Assembly: GCA_963759125.1 (NCBI GenBank)
Contig: CAVWXN010000002.1
Location: 124,001 to 188,000, forward strand
Length of the DNA stretch: 64,000 bases
Source: JABDQA01 sp963759125
GTDB lineage: Bacteria > Desulfobacterota > Desulfobulbia > Desulfobulbales > Desulfocapsaceae
Reading direction: 5' to 3'
Position numbers and translations under genes: made by a program. Below the pieces are notes generated by a model, which saw only the letters and a list, made by a program, of their open reading frames with translations, was not told where the DNA came from and did no database searches. Position 1 is the first letter of the stretch; each line of letters opens with the position of its first letter. Below, piece after piece: positions 18,475 through 29,015 of the stretch.

Positions 18475-18514
18475 AAGGTGGACTGCAGCCAGTTGACGGA
18501 CTGCTAATCTGGAC

Positions 18515-19729
18515 ATGTCAAATTCATTTGCGGGAAAACGGATCGTCTTCGGTGTCACTGGCTCCATAGCTGCATTTAAGGTGGCCGGCTGGGTGAGTAC
18601 CCTGGCCAAAGAGGAGGCGCTGGTTGATGTGGTGATGACCGGGGCAGCTGCAAAATTTGTTGCCCCGCTCACCTTTGCATCTCTTTCTGGCCGACCAGTT
18701 TTTGGGGATATGTTCAGTGCCGAACAGGAGGGGGGAATTTCCCACATCGGTTTGAGCCGGGAGGCGGACTGCATACTCATCGCTCCAGCAACTGCGAAAA
18801 CCATCGCGCGCCTGGCATACGGCCAGGCAGACGATTTGCTGAGCACGACGGTGCTGGCCGCTCGCATTCCAGTGATTATCTGTCCCGCCATGAACGTGCA
18901 GATGTATGAGCACCCTGCAACGGTTAAAAACCTCAAGATCCTGCGTGAATTCGGCTACCACATCATAGAGCCTGACAGCGGGCTCATGGCCTGCGGAGAA
19001 GAGGGCAGAGGCAGACTGCCTGAATGGGAGCAGGTCGCCGAATATGTTTTGCGTCAAATCCTGACTCAAGATCTTGCCGGGCAAAAGGTTCTGGTAACTG
19101 CAGGGCCAACCAGGGAGCCATATGATCCGGTGCGCTTCATAAGCAACCGTTCTTCAGGAAAAATGGGCTTTGCTCTGGCGAGAACAGCTTTCAGAAGGGG
19201 TGCGGAAGTAACTTTGATCAGTGGTCCGACAACACTGCAGCCTCCGGCCGGGGTGGAATGTGTCAAGGTCACGACGGCCCAGGAGATGCACCAGGCGGTT
19301 ATTGAACGCTATGAGGACAAGTCGATTATTATCAAAGCCGCAGCTGTGAGCGATTTCAGATGCGCAACTCAATCTGACGAGAAGATTAAGAAGGAAGGAT
19401 CATCCCTAGTCATGGAACTGGTGCAGAATCCCGACATTCTCAAAGAGCTTGGCGGACTCTGCGACCATAACCGTCAGCTGCTCATCGGCTTTGCCGCTGA
19501 AAGCTCCAACATTGAGGAAGAGGGCAGGAAAAAATTGCTCAACAAAGGGCTCGATCTGATTGCGGTCAACGACATATCTTCAGCCACTACAGGTTTTGAG
19601 GTCGATAACAACCAGATCACCCTAATTGATTCCTCCCAGGTAATGAAGCTGCTTCATACCAGCAAGCTGCAGACGGCTGATCTGATCTGGGATCATGTGG
19701 TCAGCAAAAAAATGCTCAAAACAGCTTGA
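18515..19729 (+). CDS. coaBC: Bifunctional phosphopantothenoylcysteine decarboxylase / synthase
   Basis: A 404-residue fusion carrying two successive steps of coenzyme A synthesis. The N-terminal CoaC flavoprotein (about 1-185) has GVTGSIAAFKVA and the conserved PAMNVQMYEHPATVKNL segment. The C-terminal CoaB ligase (about 190-400) has VTAGPTREPYDPVRFISNRS and the KIKKEG lysine region. CoaB joins cysteine to phosphopantothenate using CTP; CoaC then decarboxylates the product. Length and order are standard. Confidence 0.95.
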   Translation: MSNSFAGKRIVFGVTGSIAAFKVAGWVSTLAKEEALVDVVMTGAAAKFVAPLTFASLSGRPVFGDMFSAEQEGGISHIGLSREADCILIAPATAKTIARLAYGQADDLLSTTVLAARIPVIICPAMNVQMYEHPATVKNLKILREFGYHIIEPDSGLMACGEEGRGRLPEWEQVAEYVLRQILTQDLAGQKVLVTAGPTREPYDPVRFISNRSSGKMGFALARTAFRRGAEVTLISGPTTLQPPAGVECVKVTTAQEMHQAVIERYEDKSIIIKAAAVSDFRCATQSDEKIKKEGSSLVMELVQNPDILKELGGLCDHNRQLLIGFAAESSNIEEEGRKKLLNKGLDLIAVNDISSATTGFEVDNNQITLIDSSQVMKLLHTSKLQTADLIWDHVVSKKMLKTA

Positions 19730-19799
19730 CCTTAGCCTCTCATTTCCTCGCTCAATCCCTTAAATCACTGACCCGCGATACTGTTAAAGAGTTTTGGGG

Positions 19800-20885
19800 A
19801 TGAAGAAAATTCTACTCATCGAACCGTACTATGGAGGATCCCATAAATTGTTCCTTGACGGCTTAGTCCGTCATGTTGAAGGTGATTTTACGCTGCTCAG
19901 CCTACCCGCCCGCAAGTGGAAAATGCGTATGCAGCTTAGTGCACCCTGGTTCATCGGGCAGCTCTCAGAGCTGCCGGCAGCTGAACGAAATTTTGATACC
20001 GTGCTCTTCTCAAGCTTTATCGAGGTTTCCGTATTCAAGGCAATGGCATCATCACTGGCAGGATGGAACAACCGCTGCAGATACTTGACCTACTATCATG
20101 AAAATCAGTTTTGCTACCCGGGGTTTCTCGACAAACACACCACCCATCATTTCACCTCCATCAATTTTACCAGCGCACTGGTCTCAGACTCGATAGCCTT
20201 CAACTCCGAATACAATCGTTCTTCCTTTTTCCACCAGTGCAGCAAATACCTTCTCAAGGCCACGGATATGGAGTTGGGCGGCTGCCTCGATGAATTGAGG
20301 CGAAAATCAATTATCCTCTATCCGGGATTAGATTTCAGCGGCCAAGATTGGATCAAAATAATGGCCGACAAGGGGAAGGTGAAAACGATTGTCTGGAACC
20401 ATCGCTGGGAACATGATAAGAACCCGGAAGAATTCTTTGAGACACTCTACAGACTTCAAGACAGTGGGATCGACTTCAGGCTTTGCGTGCTAGGACAGCA
20501 TTTCCAAAACAAGCCTATCTGTTTTGATGAAGCCCGGCAGCGACTGAAGAAAGAAATTGTTCAGTGGGGCTATGTGGATGAGAAAGATGCTTATTATCAG
20601 CATCTTGCTGTTGGAGATATCGTCGTGTCCACCGCCGTCCATGAATTTTTCGGCATCTCGGTTATCGAAGCGGTACGGGCCGGATGCGTCCCGGTTCTGC
20701 CCCATCGACTTTCTTATCCAGAGTTATTTGAAGAGCAGTTTTTGTATGAGAATGGCCGCCTCTACGAGCATCTCGCTGAAGCATTACAGAGAGATGAAAA
20801 ACTGACGGTCGAGCAGTCCAGAAAAATGACCGAGCCGTTCAGCTGGGACAACCTTGCTGCGGGCTATCGGAGTTGGCTGCATTAA
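19800..20885 (+). CDS. tRNA-queuosine alpha-mannosyltransferase family protein (DUF3524)
   Basis: A 361-residue GT-B protein starting MKKILLIEPYYGGSHK, the hallmark N-terminus of the DUF3524 family. Other family features are RYLTYYHENQ near 97, FNSEYNR near 140 and WNHRWEHDKNPEEFF near 198. Animal members (GTDC1/QTMAN) attach mannose to queuosine in tRNA-Asp. The C-terminal half has a GT4-like VSTAVHEFFGISVIEAVRAG. Whether bacterial members modify tRNA or something else is not settled to my knowledge. The ATG at 19800 is preferred over a TTG two codons upstream. It stands alone between coaBC and the convergent nadA. Confidence 0.8.
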   Translation: MKKILLIEPYYGGSHKLFLDGLVRHVEGDFTLLSLPARKWKMRMQLSAPWFIGQLSELPAAERNFDTVLFSSFIEVSVFKAMASSLAGWNNRCRYLTYYHENQFCYPGFLDKHTTHHFTSINFTSALVSDSIAFNSEYNRSSFFHQCSKYLLKATDMELGGCLDELRRKSIILYPGLDFSGQDWIKIMADKGKVKTIVWNHRWEHDKNPEEFFETLYRLQDSGIDFRLCVLGQHFQNKPICFDEARQRLKKEIVQWGYVDEKDAYYQHLAVGDIVVSTAVHEFFGISVIEAVRAGCVPVLPHRLSYPELFEEQFLYENGRLYEHLAEALQRDEKLTVEQSRKMTEPFSWDNLAAGYRSWLH

Positions 20886-20994
20886 CGTCCATTTTGGATA
20901 GGTATAGCTGGGACTTTCCTCCAAATTGGTTTAATGGCCGGGCTAGGTGGTATCGCTTTTGGGGAGTGCTGAAAATGACCTGCCGAGGGGGATT

Positions 20995-22056
20995 TCAGTT
21001 CTTCATCTGACTGGCGAAGTCGAGCATGCGCTGGATGGGAATCCTGGCTCGCCTGGCAAGCTCTCTCGAGACATGGATTTCGTTTGTTCCCTCCTGCAGG
21101 GTGGTCAGGAGGTTCTGCAGTGAATTCATACCCATCCAGGGACAGCGGGCACAGCTCTGACAGGTTGCTCCTTCGCCCTCCGTCGGTGCTTCCAGCAAAG
21201 TCTTTCCAGGAGCCAGTTTTCTCATCTTGTTGAAGATGCCTTTATCGGTAGCGATAATAAAACAATGTTCGTCACGGCTGATGACGGCGTTTATCAGGGC
21301 CGTAGTCGAGCCCACCACATCGGCCTGCTCGATCACCGACTGAGGTGATTCAGGGTGCACCAGCACCGCAGCCTCGGGGTGCAGTTTGCGAAATCGGCTG
21401 AGGGCCACAGAGCGAAATTCTTCATGGACCACACAGGATCCGGGCCAGAAGATCATTTCAGCACCGGTTTCTCTCTGAACGTAATTCCCCAGGTGTTTAT
21501 CAGGTCCCCAGATGATCTTTTTCCCCTGGGCGGCCAGGTGTTTTATTATTGGCAAGGCGATCCCGGAAGTCACCACCCAGTCCGAACGGGCCTTTACCTC
21601 GGCGCTGGTATTGGCGTAAACGACGACCGTATGATCCGGATACTGATCGCAGAATCGGGAAAATTGGTCCGCCGGACAACCTTCGTCAAGGGAGCAGGTC
21701 GCGGCGAGATCTGGCATCAGCACTCGTTTCTCGTTGTTAAGTATCTTCGAGGTTTCACCCATGAATTTTACTCCGGCGACAACCAGGGTGCTGGCCGGAT
21801 GCTCCGTGCCGAAGCGGGCCATTTCCAGTGAGTCAGCCACGCAGCCTCCAGTTTCATCGGCCAGGTCCTGAAGCCTGCCGTCGGTGTAATAATGGGCGAC
21901 GAGGACACCATTGACCTGAGTCAGAAGGCCCTTGATTTTCTCTTTGAGATTCAGTTCTTCTTCTTTAGACAGCGGCGGCCAAACGGGGTGGCCGGGAACT
22001 GAAACTGTGGGAATCGAGACCGGGGCAAGAGTTGCCCTGGATCCATCGCTGGTCAT
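20995..22056 (-). CDS. nadA: Quinolinate synthase A
   Basis: A 353-residue enzyme that condenses iminoaspartate with dihydroxyacetone phosphate to quinolinate, the first dedicated precursor of NAD. It depends on a 4Fe-4S cluster. Candidate ligands are in CSLDEGC (near 120), the Cys of GSCVVHEEF (near 206) and CQSCARCPWMGMNSL (near 297-311). The HYYTDGRLQDLAD segment near 55 is also family-typical. A good agagga ribosome binding site precedes the start at 22056. NadB and NadC are not in the window. Confidence 0.95.
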   Translation of the reverse strand: MTSDGSRATLAPVSIPTVSVPGHPVWPPLSKEEELNLKEKIKGLLTQVNGVLVAHYYTDGRLQDLADETGGCVADSLEMARFGTEHPASTLVVAGVKFMGETSKILNNEKRVLMPDLAATCSLDEGCPADQFSRFCDQYPDHTVVVYANTSAEVKARSDWVVTSGIALPIIKHLAAQGKKIIWGPDKHLGNYVQRETGAEMIFWPGSCVVHEEFRSVALSRFRKLHPEAAVLVHPESPQSVIEQADVVGSTTALINAVISRDEHCFIIATDKGIFNKMRKLAPGKTLLEAPTEGEGATCQSCARCPWMGMNSLQNLLTTLQEGTNEIHVSRELARRARIPIQRMLDFASQMKN

Positions 22057-22353
22057 ATGCTGTCCTCTTTCTTGGTGATAATAGTCGGAGCCGTCGGTGT
22101 TTCCATATACATTCGGCTCAACATTACTAATAAAATTTAATCATTGATGCAAGAGACACCATAAGTGATGCAAGCCCAGACAATTTCATTTACTGCTAAG
22201 CCAAAAGCTGTCGCTGCTGCAAATTACCATAACAGCAGTCGATTTCGGTTGTAACAAATAATGATAGCTGACTGAAGACACACCGAAGCAACAAGATCGT
22301 GGGCCGAATCACTCCGAAAAGAGATATGGGATGGCAATAACTGCCGAGCAGTT

Positions 22354-23256
22354 TCAAGCGGTGGAAATTTTCTCATCAGGGCGGGTTTTCCAGCGGCGAT
22401 GCATCCAGAACCAGTGATCAGGATAGAGCCGAGTGTAATGTTCCAGGCGAGACGTGCAGCGCTGGGTGATAGCGACGATGTTTTCTTCTGTCATCCCAGC
22501 CTCATAATCGATTTCTACAGGCTCGAAAGCTACCTGTATGGTTCCATCATGCTGACGAATCGCGGCGAAAAATATGATCGAGGCACCGGTCTTGAGGGCG
22601 AGCGCAGCTGGTCCTTTTGCGGTAGAACAGGGGCGCCCGAAAAAGTCGACGAAGATACCGTCTTCATTTTCATCTTGATCCATAAGCATTCCCATCACAC
22701 CGTTTTCGCGTAAAATTCTGATAACCGCCCTGGTCGATGCACCCTTGGGGATCATCTCGGCGCCGCTCGCTTCACGATGCTCGTTAACCCTCTTGTCTAT
22801 ATACTTGTTGGACACCTCCGCTACCACAACGCCAAGACGGTATCCATAGGCAGCCACTGCACTGCTGGTATACTCCCAGTTACCAAAATGTCCTCCGGCA
22901 ATAATAACCCCTCGTTTTTTCTCCAACGCCTGAATCAGTACATCTTCGTCAACCAGCTTGACGATACGGCGAAAATCTTCATTGGAGAGCATTGGTACGC
23001 AGAGATGCTCAAACACATTCATACCAAAGTTCTGGTAAGCACCTCTGGCAATTTTTTTTCTTTCTGCAGCTGATTTGTCAGGAAAGGAAAACTCAAGATG
23101 GTTTAAGACGATTGATTTACGCACTGGTACGCAATAATAAATACAATCGCCAACAAGTCGCCCCAACCGCAGCATCGTCGATCTCGGTAGTCCACGAATG
23201 AGGAAACCGATACCCAACAGGAGTTTATACTCTAGGTAATGTCGTATTTTTTTCAT
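22354..23256 (-). CDS. Lysophospholipid / lipid A acyltransferase, LpxL (HtrB) family
   Basis: A 300-residue membrane-associated acyltransferase. It has the catalytic HFGNWE (H-x4-E, near residue 122), MDQDENEDGIFVDFFGRP near 192-209 and PDHWFWMHRRWKTRP at the C-terminus, all hallmarks of the LpxL/LpxM family. These enzymes add secondary acyl chains to Kdo2-lipid A on the cytoplasmic face. The gene is divergent from a second msbA, whose product exports the finished lipid A; this pairing supports a lipid A role. It cannot be assigned as LpxL rather than LpxM from sequence alone. Confidence 0.88.
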   Translation of the reverse strand: MKKIRHYLEYKLLLGIGFLIRGLPRSTMLRLGRLVGDCIYYCVPVRKSIVLNHLEFSFPDKSAAERKKIARGAYQNFGMNVFEHLCVPMLSNEDFRRIVKLVDEDVLIQALEKKRGVIIAGGHFGNWEYTSSAVAAYGYRLGVVVAEVSNKYIDKRVNEHREASGAEMIPKGASTRAVIRILRENGVMGMLMDQDENEDGIFVDFFGRPCSTAKGPAALALKTGASIIFFAAIRQHDGTIQVAFEPVEIDYEAGMTEENIVAITQRCTSRLEHYTRLYPDHWFWMHRRWKTRPDEKISTA

Positions 23257-23750
23257 CTAGTTACGATTAAAACCATCTCGTTTTTATATGGGTTGAAGCA
23301 TTGGCCACGGAACTCTTTTCATTGGTCGTCGTGGCCGATAATCACGCGCTTGCTCAGCTGAGGCAAGCTTTTTGAATCATAGTAAAGCTAGTAAAGCGCC
23401 TCCTTCAATTTTGACCGAAATCCTAGATTAATTCTAAAGTATTTACCAGTATATTATACCTTTTTGAGTTAGCTCCTCCCTCTGATCCCGAGTTGACAGT
23501 TTTGGCTGTTTTCCTCCAATTTCAGATCTTTCAATGACGATTTTCTCAGAACCTCTTACTTTTGCGCAAAGTTCAATCTGGCAGGGGAGGGATCTTGAAA
23601 AATTGGATGAGCCAGGATAATCCTCGGCTACGAAGATGGATATCATTTGTACATTGCCCTTTAATGGTTTAAATCCTAGCACAACAGAAAGAGAACCAGG
23701 CAGCCCGGCAGGAACTATCTATATAACAGTGATTTATTAAATTGGTACTT
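23257..23750. other. Intergenic region between divergent lpxL-like and msbA genes
   Basis: About 490 bases without a convincing gene. It must carry the promoters of both flanking genes. A promoter-like pair is listed at 23411-23440. A minus-strand reading frame at 23443-23682 has no recognisable features and is rejected. Confidence 0.5.
23411..23440 (+). promoter_or_regulatory. Weak candidate promoter for the second msbA
   Basis: The box ttgacc at 23411-23416 is followed after 18 bases by taaagt at 23435-23440. The resulting leader of about 300 bases would be unusually long, so the true promoter may be closer to the gene. Confidence 0.25.
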
Positions 23751-25472
23751 ATGACAAACAAGGCACTTCTGTCCAGGATCTACGGAGCACTGCAACCTTA
23801 TAGATCCAAATTGATAATCTCCATGTTGGCAATGGCCGCCGTGGCGCTGTGCACTGGTGTTCAAACCTATATGGTAAAAGATGGCCTTGACAAGATATTC
23901 ATCGAGAAAAACCCCTTATACCTCTATTCCTTTACGATTATTATCGTCTTTATCTTCGCTATCAAAGGGGCCTTTTATTACACCTACGATGTACTGCTCG
24001 AGTGGGTCGGTCTGGCAGTTATTAGGGATTTTCGCTCTCGTATTTTCAAACATATCCATATCCAACCACTATCCTTCTTCCATACTTATCCCACCGGGAC
24101 TCTGATTTCCCGTGTTATCTCGGACGTCACTCTGATGCAGCAGGCGATGTCCAATGCACTTGTTGGGGTTTTAAGAGATTTTTTTACCGTTGTAGTCCTG
24201 CTCGGCGTCGTTTTTTACCTGAACTGGAAGCTTGCCTTGTTTTGTTTTGTCGTTCTACCTTTTGCAGCCTTGCCTATCATTAAATTCGCCAGAGTCTTTC
24301 GCCGTCTCAGCACCAAAGGACAAGAGGAGACTGCCAATATTTCGAACATGCTCTACGAGACCATCACCGGCAATAGAATTGTCAAGGCTTTCAACATGCA
24401 AGCCTATGAGAATGATCGTTACAACAAACAGCTCACCACCTTGTTCGAAGTGACGGTTCTGGATGCCAAATTTCGCTGTCTCCAGCATCCTTTGATGGAA
24501 TTTATTGGTGGTGTAGCGATTGCAGCGTTTATCTGGTTCGGTGGTAAACTGGTTATTGAAGGCGTAATGACCCCTGGAGAATTTTTTGCTTTGATGACTT
24601 CTCTGGTCGTGGCTTATGATCCGGTTAAACGACTTGGCAAGGTTAACTCAATAATACAACAAGGATTGGCAGCGGCCACCCGGTTGTTTGTTATTTTGGA
24701 TACTGAACCGAAAATCTCAGATAAACCCGAAGCCCAAATATTACCTGCTTTTCAAGATCGTATCGTCTTCGACAAGGTGGGTTTGGTCTACGATGACCAT
24801 ACCGTTGCCTTGAAAGATATTAATCTCACCGTTCCTGCAGGTCAGACCTTGGCCATTGTAGGACACAGCGGTGGGGGCAAAACGACGCTGACCAACCTTT
24901 TGCCTCGATTTCTTGAGGTGACCAGCGGAGCTATCACGATCGACGGTTACGATATCCGAGATGTGACTATGGCTGCGCTGCGGGACCAAATCGCCATGGT
25001 AACCCAGCAGACTATTCTCTTTAACGATACCGTTAAAAACAATATTGGTTATGGCAGTCTCGAGCGATCTGACGTTGAGATCGCAGAGGCGGCTGAGGCG
25101 GCCCATGCGTTGCAATTCATCCAAGGTTTGCCAGACGGTTTCGAAACAATCATTGGCGAGGGTGGAGCCAGGCTTTCAGGTGGTGAGTGCCAAAGGATTT
25201 CAATTGCCAGAGCATTACTCAAAAATGCTCCGATTTTAATCCTTGACGAAGCGACCTCGGCGCTCGACACCGAATCGGAACGTGAAGTGCAAAGTGCTCT
25301 TGAAAACCTGATGAAAAATCGAACCACCTTTGTCATAGCGCACCGGCTGTCTACGATTAAAAATTCCGATAGGATTATAGTTATACACAACGGCGAGATC
25401 GTCGAGGATGGTAGCCACGAGGAACTGCTGGCCCGCCACGGTGAGTATGAGCGGCTCTACTCCATGCAGTAA
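23751..25472 (+). CDS. msbA: Lipid A export ABC transporter, MsbA-type (copy 2)
   Basis: A 573-residue half-transporter of the MsbA type, collinear with the product of 4552-6282 and very similar along its whole length (for example the shared HIHIQPLSFFH and SRV.SDVTLMQQA). It has Walker A GHSGGGKTT and Walker B ILILDEATSALD. The ABC signature reads LSGGECQR, with Cys where copy 1 and most family members have Arg. ATG at 23751 is chosen over an upstream in-frame TTG because it gives the same MTNK start as copy 1. It is divergent from an lpxL-like acyltransferase gene, which fits lipid A export. Confidence 0.92.
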   Translation: MTNKALLSRIYGALQPYRSKLIISMLAMAAVALCTGVQTYMVKDGLDKIFIEKNPLYLYSFTIIIVFIFAIKGAFYYTYDVLLEWVGLAVIRDFRSRIFKHIHIQPLSFFHTYPTGTLISRVISDVTLMQQAMSNALVGVLRDFFTVVVLLGVVFYLNWKLALFCFVVLPFAALPIIKFARVFRRLSTKGQEETANISNMLYETITGNRIVKAFNMQAYENDRYNKQLTTLFEVTVLDAKFRCLQHPLMEFIGGVAIAAFIWFGGKLVIEGVMTPGEFFALMTSLVVAYDPVKRLGKVNSIIQQGLAAATRLFVILDTEPKISDKPEAQILPAFQDRIVFDKVGLVYDDHTVALKDINLTVPAGQTLAIVGHSGGGKTTLTNLLPRFLEVTSGAITIDGYDIRDVTMAALRDQIAMVTQQTILFNDTVKNNIGYGSLERSDVEIAEAAEAAHALQFIQGLPDGFETIIGEGGARLSGGECQRISIARALLKNAPILILDEATSALDTESEREVQSALENLMKNRTTFVIAHRLSTIKNSDRIIVIHNGEIVEDGSHEELLARHGEYERLYSMQ

Positions 25473-25898
25473 TGCAGAAATTATGCATGACTAAAAGGAT
25501 TATACTGTAGCCCTGATGCACCAACGGGGCCTATCTTTGGGCCAGCGGTGGAGGTGCGGTGAGCAGACAATATCGTAAAGCTGATTTTGTCTCCAGTGAG
25601 CCTCTTGAAGCGATGGAAAAAAATATCGTAGTGAAGCAGATTTCTGCGAGACCACCAGGGTGCAGCGCATTCCAATCGAATACCCTCTGGTGTGACGTAA
25701 GTACTTGATATTGTGTTTTCATAATTACAAAAAAAAGACTTGCGCAATCATAAGCCATTCTCTAGTGTAAAATTTCCATTTAGTCCGGATTGGTCTATCC
25801 AGTGCAGTTTCTGTAGATTCCGTTCTAATTACCAGCATCAATTCTTCGGGCAACCGTTGGATTGCAACCAGTAACTTGAGAGAGAAGAGGAGTATGCG
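25473..25898. other. Intergenic region upstream of livK with inverted repeats
   Basis: About 425 bases without a convincing gene. There are inverted repeats around 25518-25557 (gcacc with ggtgc, and ggcc with ggcc inside) and a second set around accaccagggt and accctctggtgt in the 25650-25695 stretch. Two overlapping minus-strand reading frames here have no protein-like features. The livK promoter must lie in the AT-rich 3' half, but I cannot pick it out. Confidence 0.4.
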
Positions 25899-27065
25899 AT
25901 GAAACGATTGATGACAATACTCACCGCGGCGGTTTTCGTTTTCAGCCTGCAGAGTGCGGCCGCTGAACCGGTAAAGATCGGGATGATTACCACCCTGTCG
26001 ACAACAGCAGCCTATCTTGGCGAAGATATCAGGGACGGCTTTCAGCTGGCAGTGGATCAGGAGGGTGGTAAGCTCGGCGGGGTGGAAGTCGAACTGATGG
26101 TTGAGGATGACGGGAGAAAACCGGAAAAGGCCAAACAGATTGCCGAGCGCTACATGAAGAAAGATGGCGTCAAGATTATGACCGGTATCGTATTCTCCAA
26201 TGTGGCCATCGCCGTCGTTCCAAAAGTAGTGCAGGAGGGGGTTGTTTACCTCAGCGCCAACGCTGGTCCCTCAATGCTGGCTGGAAAAGGCTGCAATGAA
26301 AACTATTTCAGCGTTTCCTACCAGAACGACAACATTGATGAAGTTGTCGGTCAGTTTGTCAACGATTCGGAGCACCAGAGCGTCTACCTGATTGCCCCCA
26401 ACTACCCGGCTGGCAAAGATCACCTGGCTGGTTTCAAGCGCTATTTCAAAAAAGATATCAGTGCCGAGGTATACACCAAACTTGGCCAGTCCGATTATGC
26501 TGCTGAAATAGCCGCCATACGTGCCGCCAAGCCCGATGCAGTTTTCTTCTTTCTACCCGGCGGCATGGGGGTCAGTTTCATTAAGCAGTACGACCAGGCA
26601 GGGCTTTCCAAAGAGATTCCCCTTTATGGCCCCGCCTTCTCTTTTGATGAGCGACTACTCAAAGCGGTTGGCCCGGTGGCCCTGGGGGTGAAGAACGGCA
26701 GTCAATGGACTCATGATCTTGACAATGAGGCCAACAAACAGTTCGTCGCGGCTTACCAGGAAAAATATGGCCGGACTCCGACCCTCTATGCCAGCCAGGG
26801 CTACGATACGGCTCGTTTGATCGGCAGCGCACTCAAAGCGGTTAATGGGAAAGTGGATGATCTGGACGCTTTCAAGAAGGCGTTGAAAGAGGCTAATTTT
26901 GACTCTGTACGAGGAAATTTTTCTTTCGGCACCAACCAGCACCCCATTCAGGATCTCTATATTCGTGAGGTCATCAAAACCGACGACGGGCAGTACACCA
27001 ACCGAACGATTCAGAAAGTGTTCGAAAGTCACGTCGATGCCTATGCATCCGAGTGCCAGATGTAG
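25899..27065 (+). CDS. livK: Branched-chain amino-acid-type ABC transporter substrate-binding protein
   Basis: A 388-residue periplasmic binding protein of the LivK/Leu-Ile-Val family (type I periplasmic fold). Residues 1-22 form a cleavable signal peptide ending in SAAA. The mature start VKIGMITTLSTTAAYLGEDIRDGFQLA is the standard family opening, and YASQGYDTARLIGSAL lies in the C-terminal lobe. It delivers substrate to the LivHM channel encoded next. LivK relatives bind many ligands (branched amino acids, urea, amides, aromatics), so the substrate is not certain. It heads the liv operon. Confidence 0.9.
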   Translation: MKRLMTILTAAVFVFSLQSAAAEPVKIGMITTLSTTAAYLGEDIRDGFQLAVDQEGGKLGGVEVELMVEDDGRKPEKAKQIAERYMKKDGVKIMTGIVFSNVAIAVVPKVVQEGVVYLSANAGPSMLAGKGCNENYFSVSYQNDNIDEVVGQFVNDSEHQSVYLIAPNYPAGKDHLAGFKRYFKKDISAEVYTKLGQSDYAAEIAAIRAAKPDAVFFFLPGGMGVSFIKQYDQAGLSKEIPLYGPAFSFDERLLKAVGPVALGVKNGSQWTHDLDNEANKQFVAAYQEKYGRTPTLYASQGYDTARLIGSALKAVNGKVDDLDAFKKALKEANFDSVRGNFSFGTNQHPIQDLYIREVIKTDDGQYTNRTIQKVFESHVDAYASECQM

Positions 27066-27118
27066 GCCTGGAGGCGGGGCTGGATTGAACTGATCCAGCC
27101 TCCCTCTGACCGTAGTCT

Positions 27119-28033
27119 ATGATTTTATTTATCGAACAGCTTCTCAACGGGCTGCAGCTTGGTATTACCCTGTTTCTTATGTCTGCCGGTTTAACGCTGG
27201 TATTCGGTATCATGCGGGTGATCAATCTGGCCCATGGTTCCTTCTATATGATCGGGGCCTATGTGGGAGCAACCGTTACCGGAGTCACCGGCTCCTTCGT
27301 TCTCGGGGGCGTGGCTGCCCTGGCTGCTGCCGGTATAACAGGCATGGCCGTTGAAATCCTGGTGCTGAGGCAACTATATGGCAGGGATCATCTCGATCAG
27401 GTATTGGCAACATTTGGCCTGATTTTTTTCTTCAATGAGATGACCCGGATCATCTGGGGGAAACAACCGCTGTTCATGGACATGCCGGTCTGGCTCAAAG
27501 GCAGTGTAGAGTTGTTGCCCGGGCTCGTTTATCCCATATATCGGTTGGCAGTGATCCTGGTTGGAATGTCGGTTGCTCTGCTGCTCTGGTATCTGTTTTC
27601 TAGAACCCGGCTTGGCATGCAAATCCGGGCTGGTGCCTCGAATCGCGATATGATTGGCGCCCTTGGCGTCAATATAAAACTTCTGTATACGCTCGTATTT
27701 GGGCTTGGTACGCTGCTTGCGGGATTGGCAGGGGTGATGGCCGGGCCGATTTTTGCCGTGGAGTCGGGGATGGGAGAATCGATTCTGATCCTCACCTTCG
27801 TGGTTATAGTTATCGGCGGGATCGGTTCAGTTCGTGGTGCAGTGGTCGGAGCCTTAATGGTGGGTCTGGTCGATACCCTTGGGCGTGCCTTTCTGCCCTC
27901 TGTATTAAGGACATTTCTCTCCTCATCTTACGCTGACAGCGTTGGTGCCTCGCTGGCTTCGATGTCGATATATATACTCATGGCCGCCGTGCTTATTTGG
28001 AAGCCGCGCGGACTGTTCCCCTCCTACAATTGA
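27119..28033 (+). CDS. livH: Branched-chain amino-acid-type ABC permease LivH
   Basis: A 304-residue permease with about eight hydrophobic helices. The N-terminal LLNGLQLGITLFLMSAGLTL and LAHGSFYMIGAY segments are typical of LivH. It forms the inner-membrane channel with LivM. It is followed by livM after only 7 bases. Confidence 0.92.
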   Translation: MILFIEQLLNGLQLGITLFLMSAGLTLVFGIMRVINLAHGSFYMIGAYVGATVTGVTGSFVLGGVAALAAAGITGMAVEILVLRQLYGRDHLDQVLATFGLIFFFNEMTRIIWGKQPLFMDMPVWLKGSVELLPGLVYPIYRLAVILVGMSVALLLWYLFSRTRLGMQIRAGASNRDMIGALGVNIKLLYTLVFGLGTLLAGLAGVMAGPIFAVESGMGESILILTFVVIVIGGIGSVRGAVVGALMVGLVDTLGRAFLPSVLRTFLSSSYADSVGASLASMSIYILMAAVLIWKPRGLFPSYN

Positions 28034-28040
28034 TCTTCAG

Positions 28041-29012
<972 letters not shown>

Positions 29013-29015
29013 GGG

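Noticed and set aside
21355..21831. Plus-strand frame of 158 codons inside nadA
   Set aside because: It is antisense to the nadA core with conserved cysteines and has no family resemblance.
23443..23682. Minus-strand 79-codon frame between lpxL-like gene and msbA
   Set aside because: No ribosome binding site, no recognised motif, and AT-rich intergenic composition.
25481..25758. Two overlapping minus-strand frames upstream of livK
   Set aside because: They overlap each other in different frames, have no ribosome binding sites and include inverted repeats more typical of non-coding DNA.
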